From assembly GCA_027491155.1 (NCBI GenBank), contig JAIXWR010000036.1, positions 1 to 64,000 on the forward strand: a DNA stretch of 64,000 nt. Reading direction: 5' to 3'. Of the stretch, positions 52,301 to 61,016 are shown one piece after another. Under the pieces are notes generated by a model. It saw only the letters and a list, made by a program, of their open reading frames with translations. It was not told the DNA's origin and ran no database searches. Every line of letters starts with the position of its first letter. Position 1 is the first letter of the stretch. The position numbers and the translations under genes were made by a program. The DNA is from Verrucomicrobiaceae bacterium. Lineage in GTDB: Bacteria; Verrucomicrobiota; Verrucomicrobiia; Verrucomicrobiales; Akkermansiaceae.

Positions 52301-55300
52301 AATGGCGGGACCGACGACGATCGACGCGGTGGTCAGGTTGGTGAGCGCCGGGACATTGGCCGAAAGGCAGACGCCGAAAGGAATCACGCCGCCGAGGTCG
52401 CGGCCGTTCGGTCCGGCGTTGCGGGCGGGGGAGCCGTCCTTCAGGGAGAGCCATTGCTTCATCACCCGGGCTTCCTTCCAGGAGCCGAAATCCGTTTCCG
52501 CCAGCTCCGGCAGGTGCTCGAAGAGCGGTTCGCCCGCGGTGTTTCCCGAGCCGGGCCCGCTCCAGGCGAGTTCCGTCAGGTTGTTCACCAGCGTGACCTC
52601 GCTTGCGGCGGCGCTGTAGTTCCGCACGAGTTGGTCGCAGTCCTCGAAGATGTTCGCTTCGGCATACACTCCGGCACCGTAGGTGGTGGCGGGGAGGGGG
52701 ATCGCGTCCTGGAGGTTGAGGATCCCGCCTTCGACGTCGGTGCCGCCCGCGACGGTCTGCCGCACGACGGTGTTATTACGGAAAACGTAGTAATTCCCCT
52801 GCTTCGCGGTGACCGCGTGGTCCACGTCGTAGAAGAGGTTGCCGACGATGGTGATCTCGCTGGTATTCCCCCCGTCGTCGCCGCCGCTGATCGCGGAGGC
52901 GGAGTCCGGTGCGCCGTTCTTGTGGCAGTGGAGGAAGATGTTGCCTTCGATCCAGGCGTCGGTGCCGTCGAGGTCGAGGATGTCGTCCCCGCTCCCGGCG
53001 AAGGCGCAGTCGATGACCTGGAGGACGGGACCCGGCCGCTGGCCGCCGGTGAAGTCCAGCGCGTCGTTGTATCCGGTCACCTTGCCGAACCAGCATTGCC
53101 GGAAGATGCCGCGCCCGCCGGCCTTCACGCCCAGGGTGCCGTGGACCGGTTCGAAGCCCGCGGTGGTGGCCGGGAACTCGCAGTTCGAGACCAGGAAGGA
53201 AGCTCCGTCGAGGGAGAGGTACTGTTTCGTGGTGTTGGCGAATCCGAGGTGGTCGAGCACCACGTCGGCCCCGTTGACATCGAGCGCGGTGCCCGAGTTC
53301 CCGCCGAAGCGGGCGTGGCGGATCCTCGATTCCGGGGAACCGGCGCTGCCGTTGATGACCATGCCGGTCCAGGTCGCGCCGCTGCCGGGTGCGACGTCGA
53401 AGCGGACGGGAGCGGTCTCGGTGCCTTCCGCCAGCAGGCGGCCGCCGGCAGCGATGCTGAAGGTGGCTCCGCCCGAGGCGTAAACGGTGGTGCCGGGCTC
53501 GATGGTGAGCGTGGCGCCGCTGGCGACCGCTACCGGTGCCGTGATCTGCCACGGGCCGCCCGCCGCGGTCCACGTGGTGTTGGCGGTGATGTCGGAGGAA
53601 ATGGTGACCACGCTGCCGTCATCCCGCCAGACGTCGTAAGAGAAACGCTCGGTCTCCGCGCCGTCGGCACCGAATGACTGGATCAGTACGCGGTTGATGC
53701 CGGGTTGGAGGGCCACGCCGCTGGCGGTCCAATTCGCGCTCCATGCGGTCCAGTTCGCGGCCACGCCGTTGACCTTGACGGAGCGGGTGGTGACCGCGTT
53801 GGCCCTTCCTCCCAGCGTGACGGTGGCGGAAGTGGTCCGCGGGTAGCCGCTGACGACGGCCGGGGCGGTGGTGACGGAAATCGTGAGCGGGATCTGCCCG
53901 GCGACGTAACTGCTCCGCGCGGCATTGAAGGCCTTCATCGAATCGATCACCGACGGGGCGACCAGTCCGCCGAGGGTCTGCTGCGCCAGGGCGGCGAAAT
54001 TCGAAGGCTTGTAGATCCCGTCCAGCAGTTTGAGGAGCTCGGCGTAGTAAACCGGTGCGAAGTTCGGGTGCTTCATGAACGCGTTCATCGGGGTGGCCGC
54101 GCCGCTGCCGCGGGCGATCATCCGGAACAGTCCCGCCGTGGCCGATCCGGCGGAATCGCCGCCACCGAGGATGGTGTCGAGGTCGTAGGGCATCAGCCGC
54201 GCCCGCGGGTCGGCCTGGCCGAAGTAGAAGTTGAAGTCGTCGCCGTCGCCGTTGGAGAGGTTGGTTTCGCTGTTGTCGACCAGCGTGTTGATGGCGAACC
54301 AGCGCATCCATTCGTCGACATCGGCGACGGCGCGGACGGCGCTGGCGTAGTCGGCGTCGTGGGTTACGGGGTCGGTCGCCTGCGCACCGCTGCGGCCCTT
54401 CGCCAGCGCTTCGGTTAAGGCGATGAGGTCGCTCCAGTTGTCCTCCGAGCTGTTGGTCTGCTTCTTGTAGTTCAGCTTGTAGAGGTCGACCAGCGACAGG
54501 GTCTCCGAAGGCCCGGGCACGATGCGGGAGAAATCGGCGCCGTTGGGGATCGAGGTGCCGCCGGCGGTGGTGCCTTCGAACAGGCGGACGGCGCGGTAGA
54601 GGTTGCCCGAGGAATCGTTGGCGAAGCGGTTGTCGACGAGGTCGGAGTTCCACGCCTCGTTGCAGGCGTAGAAGCCGTAGGCAGGCGAGCCCGGCGAGGC
54701 GGGGTTGGCGCCGTTCCAGCGGACTTGGACCGCACGCGACTGCGGTGCGGGAACGCCGGCCTTGGCGAAAAGGGCGGCACCGAAGACCTGCCAGGGCGTG
54801 TACTGCGAGTTCAGGTTGAACTGGGTGACTCCTTTCCACGGGTCGTCGTTCGGGAACATCAGGTTCAGGCCCTGCGGTTGCTTCGAGCGCGAGCCGTTGC
54901 CGCGGTTGCGGATGCCGACCCGGTAGCGCAACTCGGTGCCGGTGCCGTCCACGCTGACGAAGCTCGCGTTGAAGCGGGCATGGCTCTTGGTCTGGTCGTT
55001 GCTTTCGCCGTCGTAATACGGATAGGGACGGGTGCCGGAGTTGGTGTTGATGTTGGTCAGTTGCTGCTTGTCCGCCGCCTTCATGATCAGGCGGTAGACC
55101 GGCATCGCCCCCGCGATCACCGAGTCGTCCACCTGGTAGAGGCAGTTCGCAGTCTGCGCCGGGCTCAATGCGGGGTCGTCGCCCGCCACCGGAGCCGGCC
55201 AGGTGCGGCCGAGCGGGCCGTCGTTGGCCGAGACGTAGAATTCCACCACGGTGCCGGCCGGTTGCACCGGCAGCGAGGCGCCGAAGATCCCGTCGCCGGC

Positions 55301-56131
55301 CAGCGTGTCGCCGTGCTGGCCGTCGTCGAACATCGGTTCGGCGGAGAAGGACGCGGCCCCGTCGGTCCGCCAGTGGACGGTGGCGGCCGGGCCGGTCCCG
55401 TGGTCGTCGGTGACCCGGGCGACGACGAAGACCGGTTCGGACGATTTCGGAACCACGGGGAAATGCGAGACGTCGCGGATCACCGGCGCGATGTCCGCGG
55501 CGGCGACCGAGTTGGCGGCCCCCGGGGTGCCGCCGGCATTCAGGCTGGCCAGCCAGTTCTGGCCGGTCGAGTTGTCGAACGCGGCCTGGACGAGCTCGAG
55601 CGAGCGGTCCTTGTCGAACACGTCGCCCGGCGCGTTCGAATAGGGTGCTTCATCGTTGCCGCCGTCCGCACCGCTGTCCCAGGAGAAACCCTTGTGGCCG
55701 AACTGGCTCCACCAGTCCTTGCGCCGGATGCCCCAGTCCCCGTCGTCGCTGTAATCGACCTCGTCGACCGGGTTTCCCGCGGCATCCACCAGGGTGATCG
55801 TGTTCGAGCTGTTGGAGAGGCGGCCTTGCCAGCCGGCGACGAAGTTGCCGACGGCGGGATGCTTCGCGGCGAAGGCGGCGGCATCCGCGGCCACGACCAG
55901 CCGCCCGCCGGCAGGGATGCTCGTCGCCGGCGGGATGGTGAACGAAATGCCGCTGGTGAAAGAGAAGCCCGAGACGTTGGCGGCGGCGGTGCCGGTGTTG
56001 TGGAGTTCGATGAACTCCTCGGCGATGTTCTCGGATGCCGGGTGATACATGATCTCGCTGATCACCACGTCGGCGGGGACGGGCTGCAGCAGAAGAAATC
56101 CGGCGAGAAGCCGGAAGGAGAAGGTTTTCAT
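49364..56131 (-). CDS. Giant exoprotein with five lamin-tail domains, CotH kinase domain and beta-helix
   Basis: From the ATG at 56131 the 2255-aa product has a signal peptide (MKTFSFRLLAGFLLLQPVPA). Order seen: a lamin-tail domain (VVISEIMYHPASENIAEEFI), a CotH-kinase-like domain (PVYRLIMKAADKQQLTNINT; AYGFYACNEAWNSDLVDNRF; LMPYDLDTILGGGDSAGS), Ig-like segments, a parallel beta-helix (TLTIEPGTTVYASGGATFSI), then four more lamin-tail units (INEVLASNVETIGYSG; LLINEWLASAGALS; VLINEVLVKNEGLP; VKINEWLANPAAGPDW). The C-terminus has calcium-type repeats (DSDGDGMPDAWE; DADHDGMNNLSEY). CotH enzymes phosphorylate proteins in spore coats; here extracellular. It heads a two-gene unit with the beta-helix protein. 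Function beyond surface structure or adhesion is unknown. Confidence 0.85.
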   Translation of the reverse strand: MKTFSFRLLAGFLLLQPVPADVVISEIMYHPASENIAEEFIELHNTGTAAANVSGFSFTSGISFTIPPATSIPAGGRLVVAADAAAFAAKHPAVGNFVAGWQGRLSNSSNTITLVDAAGNPVDEVDYSDDGDWGIRRKDWWSQFGHKGFSWDSGADGGNDEAPYSNAPGDVFDKDRSLELVQAAFDNSTGQNWLASLNAGGTPGAANSVAAADIAPVIRDVSHFPVVPKSSEPVFVVARVTDDHGTGPAATVHWRTDGAASFSAEPMFDDGQHGDTLAGDGIFGASLPVQPAGTVVEFYVSANDGPLGRTWPAPVAGDDPALSPAQTANCLYQVDDSVIAGAMPVYRLIMKAADKQQLTNINTNSGTRPYPYYDGESNDQTKSHARFNASFVSVDGTGTELRYRVGIRNRGNGSRSKQPQGLNLMFPNDDPWKGVTQFNLNSQYTPWQVFGAALFAKAGVPAPQSRAVQVRWNGANPASPGSPAYGFYACNEAWNSDLVDNRFANDSSGNLYRAVRLFEGTTAGGTSIPNGADFSRIVPGPSETLSLVDLYKLNYKKQTNSSEDNWSDLIALTEALAKGRSGAQATDPVTHDADYASAVRAVADVDEWMRWFAINTLVDNSETNLSNGDGDDFNFYFGQADPRARLMPYDLDTILGGGDSAGSATAGLFRMIARGSGAATPMNAFMKHPNFAPVYYAELLKLLDGIYKPSNFAALAQQTLGGLVAPSVIDSMKAFNAARSSYVAGQIPLTISVTTAPAVVSGYPRTTSATVTLGGRANAVTTRSVKVNGVAANWTAWSANWTASGVALQPGINRVLIQSFGADGAETERFSYDVWRDDGSVVTISSDITANTTWTAAGGPWQITAPVAVASGATLTIEPGTTVYASGGATFSIAAGGRLLAEGTETAPVRFDVAPGSGATWTGMVINGSAGSPESRIRHARFGGNSGTALDVNGADVVLDHLGFANTTKQYLSLDGASFLVSNCEFPATTAGFEPVHGTLGVKAGGRGIFRQCWFGKVTGYNDALDFTGGQRPGPVLQVIDCAFAGSGDDILDLDGTDAWIEGNIFLHCHKNGAPDSASAISGGDDGGNTSEITIVGNLFYDVDHAVTAKQGNYYVFRNNTVVRQTVAGGTDVEGGILNLQDAIPLPATTYGAGVYAEANIFEDCDQLVRNYSAAASEVTLVNNLTELAWSGPGSGNTAGEPLFEHLPELAETDFGSWKEARVMKQWLSLKDGSPARNAGPNGRDLGGVIPFGVCLSANVPALTNLTTASIVVGPAISAIPSWPSGHTHYRWRLDGGAWSAQIPIATPIALSGLAPGQHTVEVAGKNDAGTWQDDPELGPAATLASFRWTVDPGHVPPAAAAVIRINEVLASNVETIGYSGVFPDLIELHNAGTDSASLRGWGLSDDPALPYKYQFPLGFNLAPGAYLVVRASGSASVPGPKTGFGLKDEGETLILSRPLNAGGGIVDSVTFGNQLADRSIGRRAGDGEWDLCRPTFGTANLLTARGEARQLLINEWLASAGALSATDFIELFNPGTLPVNIGNGYLTDNPVEWPDRHRIAPLSFIGAGSYLLFKADGDAGQGADHLSFKLSALQGEIGLFDADLSLIDSVVYGPQSTDVSQGRSPNGGGAIVLFNQPSAGGPNPGSTVVSGTTTVNLIPVNSSWSYRSTSTDFSATFHQPGFNDSTWATGGQMLYIDSSTLNSASGFVKTTTLPGNAGNSGRPFTTTYFRKRFNWTGPTANVVLKGITMIDDGAVIYLNGQEALRMRMPGGPVNFNTAASAIAISNSDAGEEFITLPAELLVEGENVIAVEVHQYFTGTTQTSSDVVFGLKLDAEITSTVPATQVLINEVLVKNEGLPNPDASLAGWIELHNPSGTPADIADMSLGVSPAAPRAWIAPPGTVVPAGGHLVIQCNPALPASATNTGFGLNPAGGGLYLHHTLAIGGGLRDSVTWGNQLPDLSVGRVPDGSGAFMLNLPTRGALNTAAATGPLSQVKINEWLANPAAGPDWFELFNPGPLPVALGGNYLTDSLADKTKSLIPPLSFLGGNGSGRWLQFIADGNAALPGHVNFSLATVGEELGLFTAAGFQVDALAFANQAGGVTQGRFPDGAVPILAMVPTPGALNALPEPDSDGDGMPDAWESANGLSPASPADALLDADHDGMNNLSEYQAGTDPRNQASRFTGALTFTGDVPTVRFLARAGRSYTVQYSDSLGTWHKLADIAPQPSDVEIAVADPASAAESRRFYRILTPAQP

Positions 56132-56415
56132 GGAAAGGGTCGTAAAATGCCTGGATCGGGTCGGGAATCGAAGTTGGAAGTTCCCGGAATCCCGTCCAGG
56201 CGAGCCGGTTGGTGTCGCTTGGAGACGGGAATTCCCTCGTTTCCTGAGCGCAAACAGCACGTGGACGGGCTTCAAGCTTTGCTTCGTAACAGGTTGTTGC
56301 CCGGCTGTCCCCCTCCGATTTCGGGCGGGCCACCGGTTGCCGATTTCGGGAGGTTTGGAGATTGCCGTCCGAGGTGGGGACCGTCCATCTTATCGAGGAA
56401 ACCAAAGATCCGATC

Positions 56416-57267
56416 ATGCGCTGGGAAGGACGACGTCAGAGCGAGAACGTGGAAGACCGGCGCGGCCAGGGCGGGCGCGGCGGGGTGGCGGTGGGCGGCG
56501 GACTCGGGATGCTGGTGCTGGTCCTGATCGTCTGGATGCTCGGCGGCGACCCGATGGCGCTGATCGAGCAGACGGGCGGGACCGGAGGCAGTCCGGCCGG
56601 GCAGGTGCAGTCGACGCCCGAGGAAGAGCGCACCGTGGCTTTCGTCAAAACCGTGCTCGCCGATACCGAGGACGTCTGGGCGGAGGAGTTCGCGCGGATG
56701 GGCAGGACTTACGAGGAGCCCAAGCTCATCATCTTCCGCGACACCGTGCAAAGCGGCTGCGGTTTCGCCGGGGCGCAGATGGGTCCTTTCTACTGCCCGG
56801 CGGACCGCACCGTTTACATCGACCTTTCGTTCTTCCGCGAGCTGCACGTGAAGTTCGGCGCGCCCGGCGACTTCGCCCAGGCCTACGTGATCGCCCACGA
56901 GGTCGGCCACCATGTGCAAAACCTGCTGGGCATCTCCGGCAAGGTCCAGCAGGCGCGCCAGCGGGCCGGCGAGGTCGAGGCGAACCAGCTCTCCGTCCGC
57001 CTCGAACTGCAGGCCGATTTCCTCGCCGGGATGTGGGCGCGCAAGGGACAGCAGAAGTTCGACTTCCTGGAGCCCGGCGACCTCGAGGAGGCCCTCCGCG
57101 CAGCGAACCGGATCGGCGACGATACCTTGCAACGCCAGGCCCGGGGTCACGTGGTGCCGGACTCCTTCACCCACGGCAGCTCGGAGCAGCGGATGCGCTG
57201 GTTCAAGAAAGGGTTGCAGAGCGACCGCTTCGATCCCAACAACACCTTCCAGACCGACGACCTCTGA
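56416..57267 (+). CDS. YpfJ-family neutral zinc metalloprotease
   Basis: The 283-aa protein has a short N-terminus, a glycine-rich membrane helix (about 23-43, VAVGGGLGMLVLVLIVWMLG), then a periplasmic domain with CGFAGAQMGPFYCPADRTVY and the zinc site HEVGHH at 161-166 (H161, E162, H165). Later it has LELQADFLAGMWA, supplying a further ligand, and FTHGSSEQRMRWFKKGL. These match the YpfJ/KPN_02809 family, whose substrates are unknown. The start at 56416 begins the family motif MRWEGRRQSENVEDRRG; an upstream in-frame start at 56362 adds unrelated sequence. The oxidoreductase gene follows after 4 nt on the same strand, so the two are probably co-transcribed. Confidence 0.92.
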   Translation: MRWEGRRQSENVEDRRGQGGRGGVAVGGGLGMLVLVLIVWMLGGDPMALIEQTGGTGGSPAGQVQSTPEEERTVAFVKTVLADTEDVWAEEFARMGRTYEEPKLIIFRDTVQSGCGFAGAQMGPFYCPADRTVYIDLSFFRELHVKFGAPGDFAQAYVIAHEVGHHVQNLLGISGKVQQARQRAGEVEANQLSVRLELQADFLAGMWARKGQQKFDFLEPGDLEEALRAANRIGDDTLQRQARGHVVPDSFTHGSSEQRMRWFKKGLQSDRFDPNNTFQTDDL

Positions 57268-57271
57268 CCCC

Positions 57272-58360
57272 ATGCAACGCCGCCCCTTCCTCGCCACCCT
57301 CGGCGCCACCGCCGCCGCCCTCACCACCGGAGCCCGCGCCCAGGAACCGGCCGGCAAGAAACTCGGATGGGCGCTGGTCGGGCTCGGGTCCCTCAGCACG
57401 AACCAGATCGCGCCCGCCCTCGCCAAGACGAAGCATTGCAAGCTGTCCGCCATCGTGACTGGCACTCCGGCCAAGGCGGAGGCATGGAAGAAGCAGCACG
57501 GCATCCCGGACAGCCACGTCTACAACTACGAGACCTTCGACCGGATCGCCGACAATCCCGATGTCGACGTGATCTACATCGTGCTGCCGAACTCGATGCA
57601 CGAGGAGTACGTGATCCGCGCCGCCAAGGCCGGCAAGCATGTCTTCTGCGAGAAGCCGATGGCCAACAGCGCGGAGGAATGCCGGCGGATGATCGCCGCG
57701 GTGAAGGCCGCCGGGAAACAGCTCGGCATCGGCTACCGTTGCCAGTTCGAGCCGCATCACCGCGAGTGCATCCGGCTGGCGCGGGAGAAGGTCTTCGGCC
57801 CGCTGAAGTTCCTCGAAGCCGGCTTCGGTTTCCAGATCGGCGATCCCACCCAGTGGCGGCTGCGCAAGAATCTCGCCGGCGGCGGCGCGTTGATGGACGT
57901 CGGCATCTACGCCCTGCAGGCCTGCCGCTACCTGACCGGCGAGGAGCCGGTGGAAATCGTCGCGCAGGAAACCAAGACCGACCCGGTGAAGTTTGCCGAG
58001 GTGGACGAGACCATCACCTGGTCGATGAAGTTCCCGTCCGGTGTCGCCGCCTCGCTGATGACGACCTACGGGTTCAACGGGAAGAACTTCTTCAGCGCGA
58101 CCTGCCAGCGCGGCCGCTTCGGCCTCGATCCCGCCTTCAACTACGACGGCATCAAGGGCTGGACCTCGCGGCCCGACGTGAAGATCCAGTTCCCGGCGGT
58201 CGACCACTTCCAGGCGGAAATGGACGCCTTCGCCGATGCGATCCTCAACAACAAGCCCTTCACACCGGGCGGCGAGGAAGGCCTGCGCGACCTGCTGGCG
58301 ATCGAGGCGATCTACCGCTCGATCCGGGAAGGCAAGGCGGTGAAGGTGGAGGCGCCGTGA
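57272..58360 (+). CDS. Exported Gfo/Idh/MocA-family oxidoreductase
   Basis: The 362-aa protein starts with an RR-containing signal (MQRRPFLATLGATAAALTTG), suggesting Tat export with bound NADP, as in glucose-fructose oxidoreductase. The Rossmann domain has WALVGLGSLSTNQIAPALAK, then YIVLPNSMHEEYVIRAAKAG and KHVFCEKPMAN with the family EKP lysine. The C-terminal domain has LDVGIYALQACRYLTG-like sequence (GGGALMDVGIYALQACRYLT) and DHFQAEMDAFADAILNNKPF. It probably interconverts sugars or sugar acids in the periplasm. It follows the YpfJ gene by 4 nt. Confidence 0.9.
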   Translation: MQRRPFLATLGATAAALTTGARAQEPAGKKLGWALVGLGSLSTNQIAPALAKTKHCKLSAIVTGTPAKAEAWKKQHGIPDSHVYNYETFDRIADNPDVDVIYIVLPNSMHEEYVIRAAKAGKHVFCEKPMANSAEECRRMIAAVKAAGKQLGIGYRCQFEPHHRECIRLAREKVFGPLKFLEAGFGFQIGDPTQWRLRKNLAGGGALMDVGIYALQACRYLTGEEPVEIVAQETKTDPVKFAEVDETITWSMKFPSGVAASLMTTYGFNGKNFFSATCQRGRFGLDPAFNYDGIKGWTSRPDVKIQFPAVDHFQAEMDAFADAILNNKPFTPGGEEGLRDLLAIEAIYRSIREGKAVKVEAP

Positions 58361-58467
58361 TGCGAGTTGGCCTCTACCCGCTGGAATCGCAACCCGAACC
58401 GCGGGCCGCCATTCACAACTACAACACCCAGCTTTCCGCCTTGATCGCCTTGGCCGCGGCGCTTTGA
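58360..58467 (+). CDS. Possible 35-aa ORF coupled to the oxidoreductase
   Basis: ATG overlaps the last base of the oxidoreductase stop (TGATG) and opens a 35-codon frame, MRVGLYPLESQPEPRAAIHN with a hydrophobic end (LSALIALAAAL). I recognise no family. The overlap suggests translational coupling, but the frame is short and may be chance, or the stub of a former gene. Confidence 0.3.
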   Translation: MRVGLYPLESQPEPRAAIHNYNTQLSALIALAAAL

Positions 58468-58540
58468 CAGATTTGGGAAGAATCCGGTGTTGAGGTGGGC
58501 GAACGTTTAGCTGTGCCAGCGGCGGAATCGGAGGTTGGAT

Positions 58541-58999
58541 TTAAAGAACAGGGTTGTCGCCGCTTGCCACAAGCGGCTTGTGGTTTAATTGCCGCAAGAT
58601 ACGCCGCTTCCGAAATCCACGAAAGGTAAGAAGCGCACCGGCGGTTACGATCCAGGCTGGAAGCAGCATGTAGTGGGGAAGATAAAGTGTATGCCCTACG
58701 CCGGGTGTGTAGTCCGAACGGTCGACCTCAATGAATCTCGTCCAGACAAAGTGATCCGGATCTCGATCATCCACGCGGAATTCGGGTGGATCAGTGGTAG
58801 TTCGCCCAGTCCAGAATCCAATCGCTAGCGCACTACGATTGTTCAGTGCCCAAATGCCAGTCGATCCTCCAGTTGAGATCTCGGTGCGATGATATCGGGA
58901 GTCTATCCAAGCCCACAGAATGGCGACTGCTCCAAACAAACTCGTCCAGAACGCGAGCGAGCGATACCATGGACGCAGGAGCGGAACGTGAGAGTGCAT
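58541..58999 (-). CDS. Small membrane protein of unknown function, lower GC
   Basis: The 152-aa protein has an N-terminal membrane helix after a short basic start (LRPWYRSLAFWTSLFGAVAI, LWAW), a polar middle with FRVDDRDPDHFVWTRFIEVD, a second membrane helix (HYMLLPAWIVTAGALLTFRG) and a basic end. I recall similar RPWYRS-type two-helix proteins as paralogues in Luteolibacter-like genomes, function unknown. The ATG at 58999 starts the conserved part; an ATG at 59053 in frame would add 18 residues. The gene is visibly less GC-rich than its neighbours, which fits recent arrival. It converges with the oxidoreductase unit. Confidence 0.6.
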   Translation of the reverse strand: MHSHVPLLRPWYRSLAFWTSLFGAVAILWAWIDSRYHRTEISTGGSTGIWALNNRSALAIGFWTGRTTTDPPEFRVDDRDPDHFVWTRFIEVDRSDYTPGVGHTLYLPHYMLLPAWIVTAGALLTFRGFRKRRILRQLNHKPLVASGDNPVL

Positions 59000-59355
59000 C
59001 GATCTTGCAGAACAGCCCTTGTTAGTGCCGGGCCAAGGAGGGATATCCGACATCCTCTCCCAAGACACCATGGCTCGGGAATCCCCGATCTGACAAGGGA
59101 TTCTTGGGGATCCGCGTTTGGATCCGGTGTTTTCGTCGGGCGAGGGAGAGCGGGGGATTCCGGGGTGGATATCGGAACGTTCCAATGCGGATGGGCCAGG
59201 GTGAGGAGGAAGGGGAGCCGCGAGTTCGAGTGGGTTTGGAGGCAACGGGACGAGGCCGCCACGCAAGCCGAGGGAAAAAGTCCGGCTGGCAAGGAACCGC
59301 TTGCAACGGGTGGCGGTCGGGTTTCCATTGGAGGGGAATCCCAATCCCCGTTCCC
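59000..59355. other. 356-nt intergenic region without recognisable genes
   Basis: Frames open on both strands here but none shows family motifs or a plausible start. It probably holds the promoters for the divergent small membrane gene (left) and the 116-aa gene (right). I see no clear -35/-10 pair, repeat or terminator. Confidence 0.5.
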
Positions 59356-59706
59356 ATGAACTTGAACTCCCTCCAAGACAGTCGCGCCACCGGTCTCCTT
59401 TCCCGCGTCCGCGAGGACATTGCCTTGCTCCGGCAGGACGTGGGCAATCTGGCACGCCATGCCACCTTCCACACGCTGCCGGAAGGCGCCCGCGAAATTG
59501 CCGGCCAGGCCCGGCAGCAGCTGGCCGCCGGCGGTTCCTATGCGGCCTCCCGGCTGCGTTCGCTGAGGGCGAGTCCGCCGCGGCAGGCGATCGGGGTGAT
59601 CGGCGGCGCGATCCTGATCGGCGCGCTGGCCGCCGGCATTTATGCGATCTGCCGCAGCGACTCTTGCGCCGCCCGGAGACAGGAAGCGGCCGCGGACGAC
59701 GACTGA
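59356..59706 (+). CDS. DUF883-like small membrane-anchored protein
   Basis: The 116-aa product has a helical, amphipathic N-terminus (LSRVREDIALLRQDVGNLA), an Ala/Gln-rich middle (AGQARQQLAAGGSYAASRLR) and one C-terminal membrane helix (AIGVIGGAILIGALAAGIYA). This layout matches DUF883/ElaB-type proteins, which can bind membranes or ribosomes, though the match is by architecture rather than a clear signature. The ATG at 59356 is preferred; frames open to 59104 lack coding character. It precedes the radical SAM gene by 71 nt on the same strand. Confidence 0.65.
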   Translation: MNLNSLQDSRATGLLSRVREDIALLRQDVGNLARHATFHTLPEGAREIAGQARQQLAAGGSYAASRLRSLRASPPRQAIGVIGGAILIGALAAGIYAICRSDSCAARRQEAAADDD

Positions 59707-59777
59707 GCGCCCGGTGGCGGGGTCGTGAGTTTTTCCTCGCGCGACCGTTCGTTTGAACTAGTGTTCGGACGAACCGA

Positions 59778-61016
59778 ATGGACCTCGACCAGAAGCTCGC
59801 CATCCTTGCCGACGCCGCGAAATACGACGCCTCCTGCGCGAGTTCCGGGGCGCAGCGGCGGGATTCGCGGGGCGGCAAGGGCGTGGGCTCGGCCGGCGGG
59901 GCGGGGATCTGCCACAGCTACGCGCCGGACGGCCGCTGCATCTCGCTGCTCAAGATCCTGCTGACCAACCGCTGCCTCTACGACTGCCACTACTGCATCA
60001 ACCGCCGTTCGAGCAACGTCCACCGCGCCGCTTTCACGCCGGAGGAGGCGATCGCGCTGACGCTCGATTTCTACAAGCGGAACTACATCGAGGGTCTCTT
60101 CCTGAGCTCCGGGATCGTGCGCAGCGCCGACCACACGATGGAGCAGGTGGTGCAAGTCGCGCGCACCTTGCGGGAAGTGCACGATTTCCGCGGCTACATC
60201 CATCTCAAGACCATCCCGGAGGCCTCGCCGGAACTCATCGAGCAGGCCGCCCGCTACGCCGACCGGATCAGCATCAACCTGGAACTGCCGAGCCAGCAGA
60301 GCCTCGACCGGCTGGCACCGGAAAAGAACCTGGGCCGGACGAAGCAGGCGATGGGGAGGATCCGCGTGAAGCTGGACGACGCCGCGGACCGGCGGAAGAC
60401 CGGCGATCGCAAGCTGCGGCACGCGACCGGGCAAAGCACGCAGGTGATCGTCGGCGCGGACGCCTCCACCGACGCCGATTTCCTGGCCCGGGCGGACGAA
60501 CTCTACCGCGACTACAAGCTGCGCCGCGTCTATTACTCCGCCTTCAGCCCGATCCCCGAGCCGTCGGCCGTGCTGCCGCTCGCCGCGCCGCCGCTGGTGC
60601 GGGAGCACCGGCTCTACCAGGCGGACTGGCTGATGAGAAACTACGGCTTTCGTACTTCCGAGATCCTGCCGCCGGAAGCGCCTAACCTGGACCTGCGGAT
60701 CGACCCGAAGCTGGCGTGGGCGCTGCGCAACCGGCAGGACTTCCCGGTGGACCTGGAGCGGGCCCCGCGCGAGCGGCTGCTGCGGGTGCCGGGGCTCGGG
60801 GTGAAGAACGTCGACCGCCTGATCGCGATCCGCCGCCACACGAGGATCCGCCTGCAGGACCTGGCGCGACTGCGGATCTCGCTGCCGAAAGTGCGGCCCT
60901 TCATCATCACCGCCGACCACCATCCGGCGCGCGAGGGGCTGGACAGCGAGCGGCTGCTGGCCCGGCTGGCACCGAAGCCCCTGCAACTCGATCTGTTCCT
61001 CGATGCGCTGCGTTGA
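59778..61016 (+). CDS. Radical SAM protein of the putative DNA modification/repair family (TIGR03916)
   Basis: The 412-aa protein has the radical-SAM cluster CxxxCxxC at C66, C70, C73 (CLYDCHYC). Before it are GAGICHSYAPDGRCISLLKI, and after it INRRSSNVHRAAFTPEEAI, hallmarks of TIGR03916. The C-terminus has a helix-hairpin-helix DNA-binding segment (RLLRVPGLGVKNVDRLIAIR). It should cleave SAM to a radical on a DNA-linked substrate, but no reaction is established. It overlaps the start of the next gene by 14 nt, and these two families are commonly neighbours, so they likely act together. Confidence 0.9.
   Translation: MDLDQKLAILADAAKYDASCASSGAQRRDSRGGKGVGSAGGAGICHSYAPDGRCISLLKILLTNRCLYDCHYCINRRSSNVHRAAFTPEEAIALTLDFYKRNYIEGLFLSSGIVRSADHTMEQVVQVARTLREVHDFRGYIHLKTIPEASPELIEQAARYADRISINLELPSQQSLDRLAPEKNLGRTKQAMGRIRVKLDDAADRRKTGDRKLRHATGQSTQVIVGADASTDADFLARADELYRDYKLRRVYYSAFSPIPEPSAVLPLAAPPLVREHRLYQADWLMRNYGFRTSEILPPEAPNLDLRIDPKLAWALRNRQDFPVDLERAPRERLLRVPGLGVKNVDRLIAIRRHTRIRLQDLARLRISLPKVRPFIITADHHPAREGLDSERLLARLAPKPLQLDLFLDALR

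Noticed and set aside
49356-52454. Upstream extension of the beta-helix frame to 2005 codons
   Set aside because: The extra part overlaps the lamin-tail/CotH gene in another frame and is Arg/Pro-rich noise; a clean signal peptide starts at 49355.
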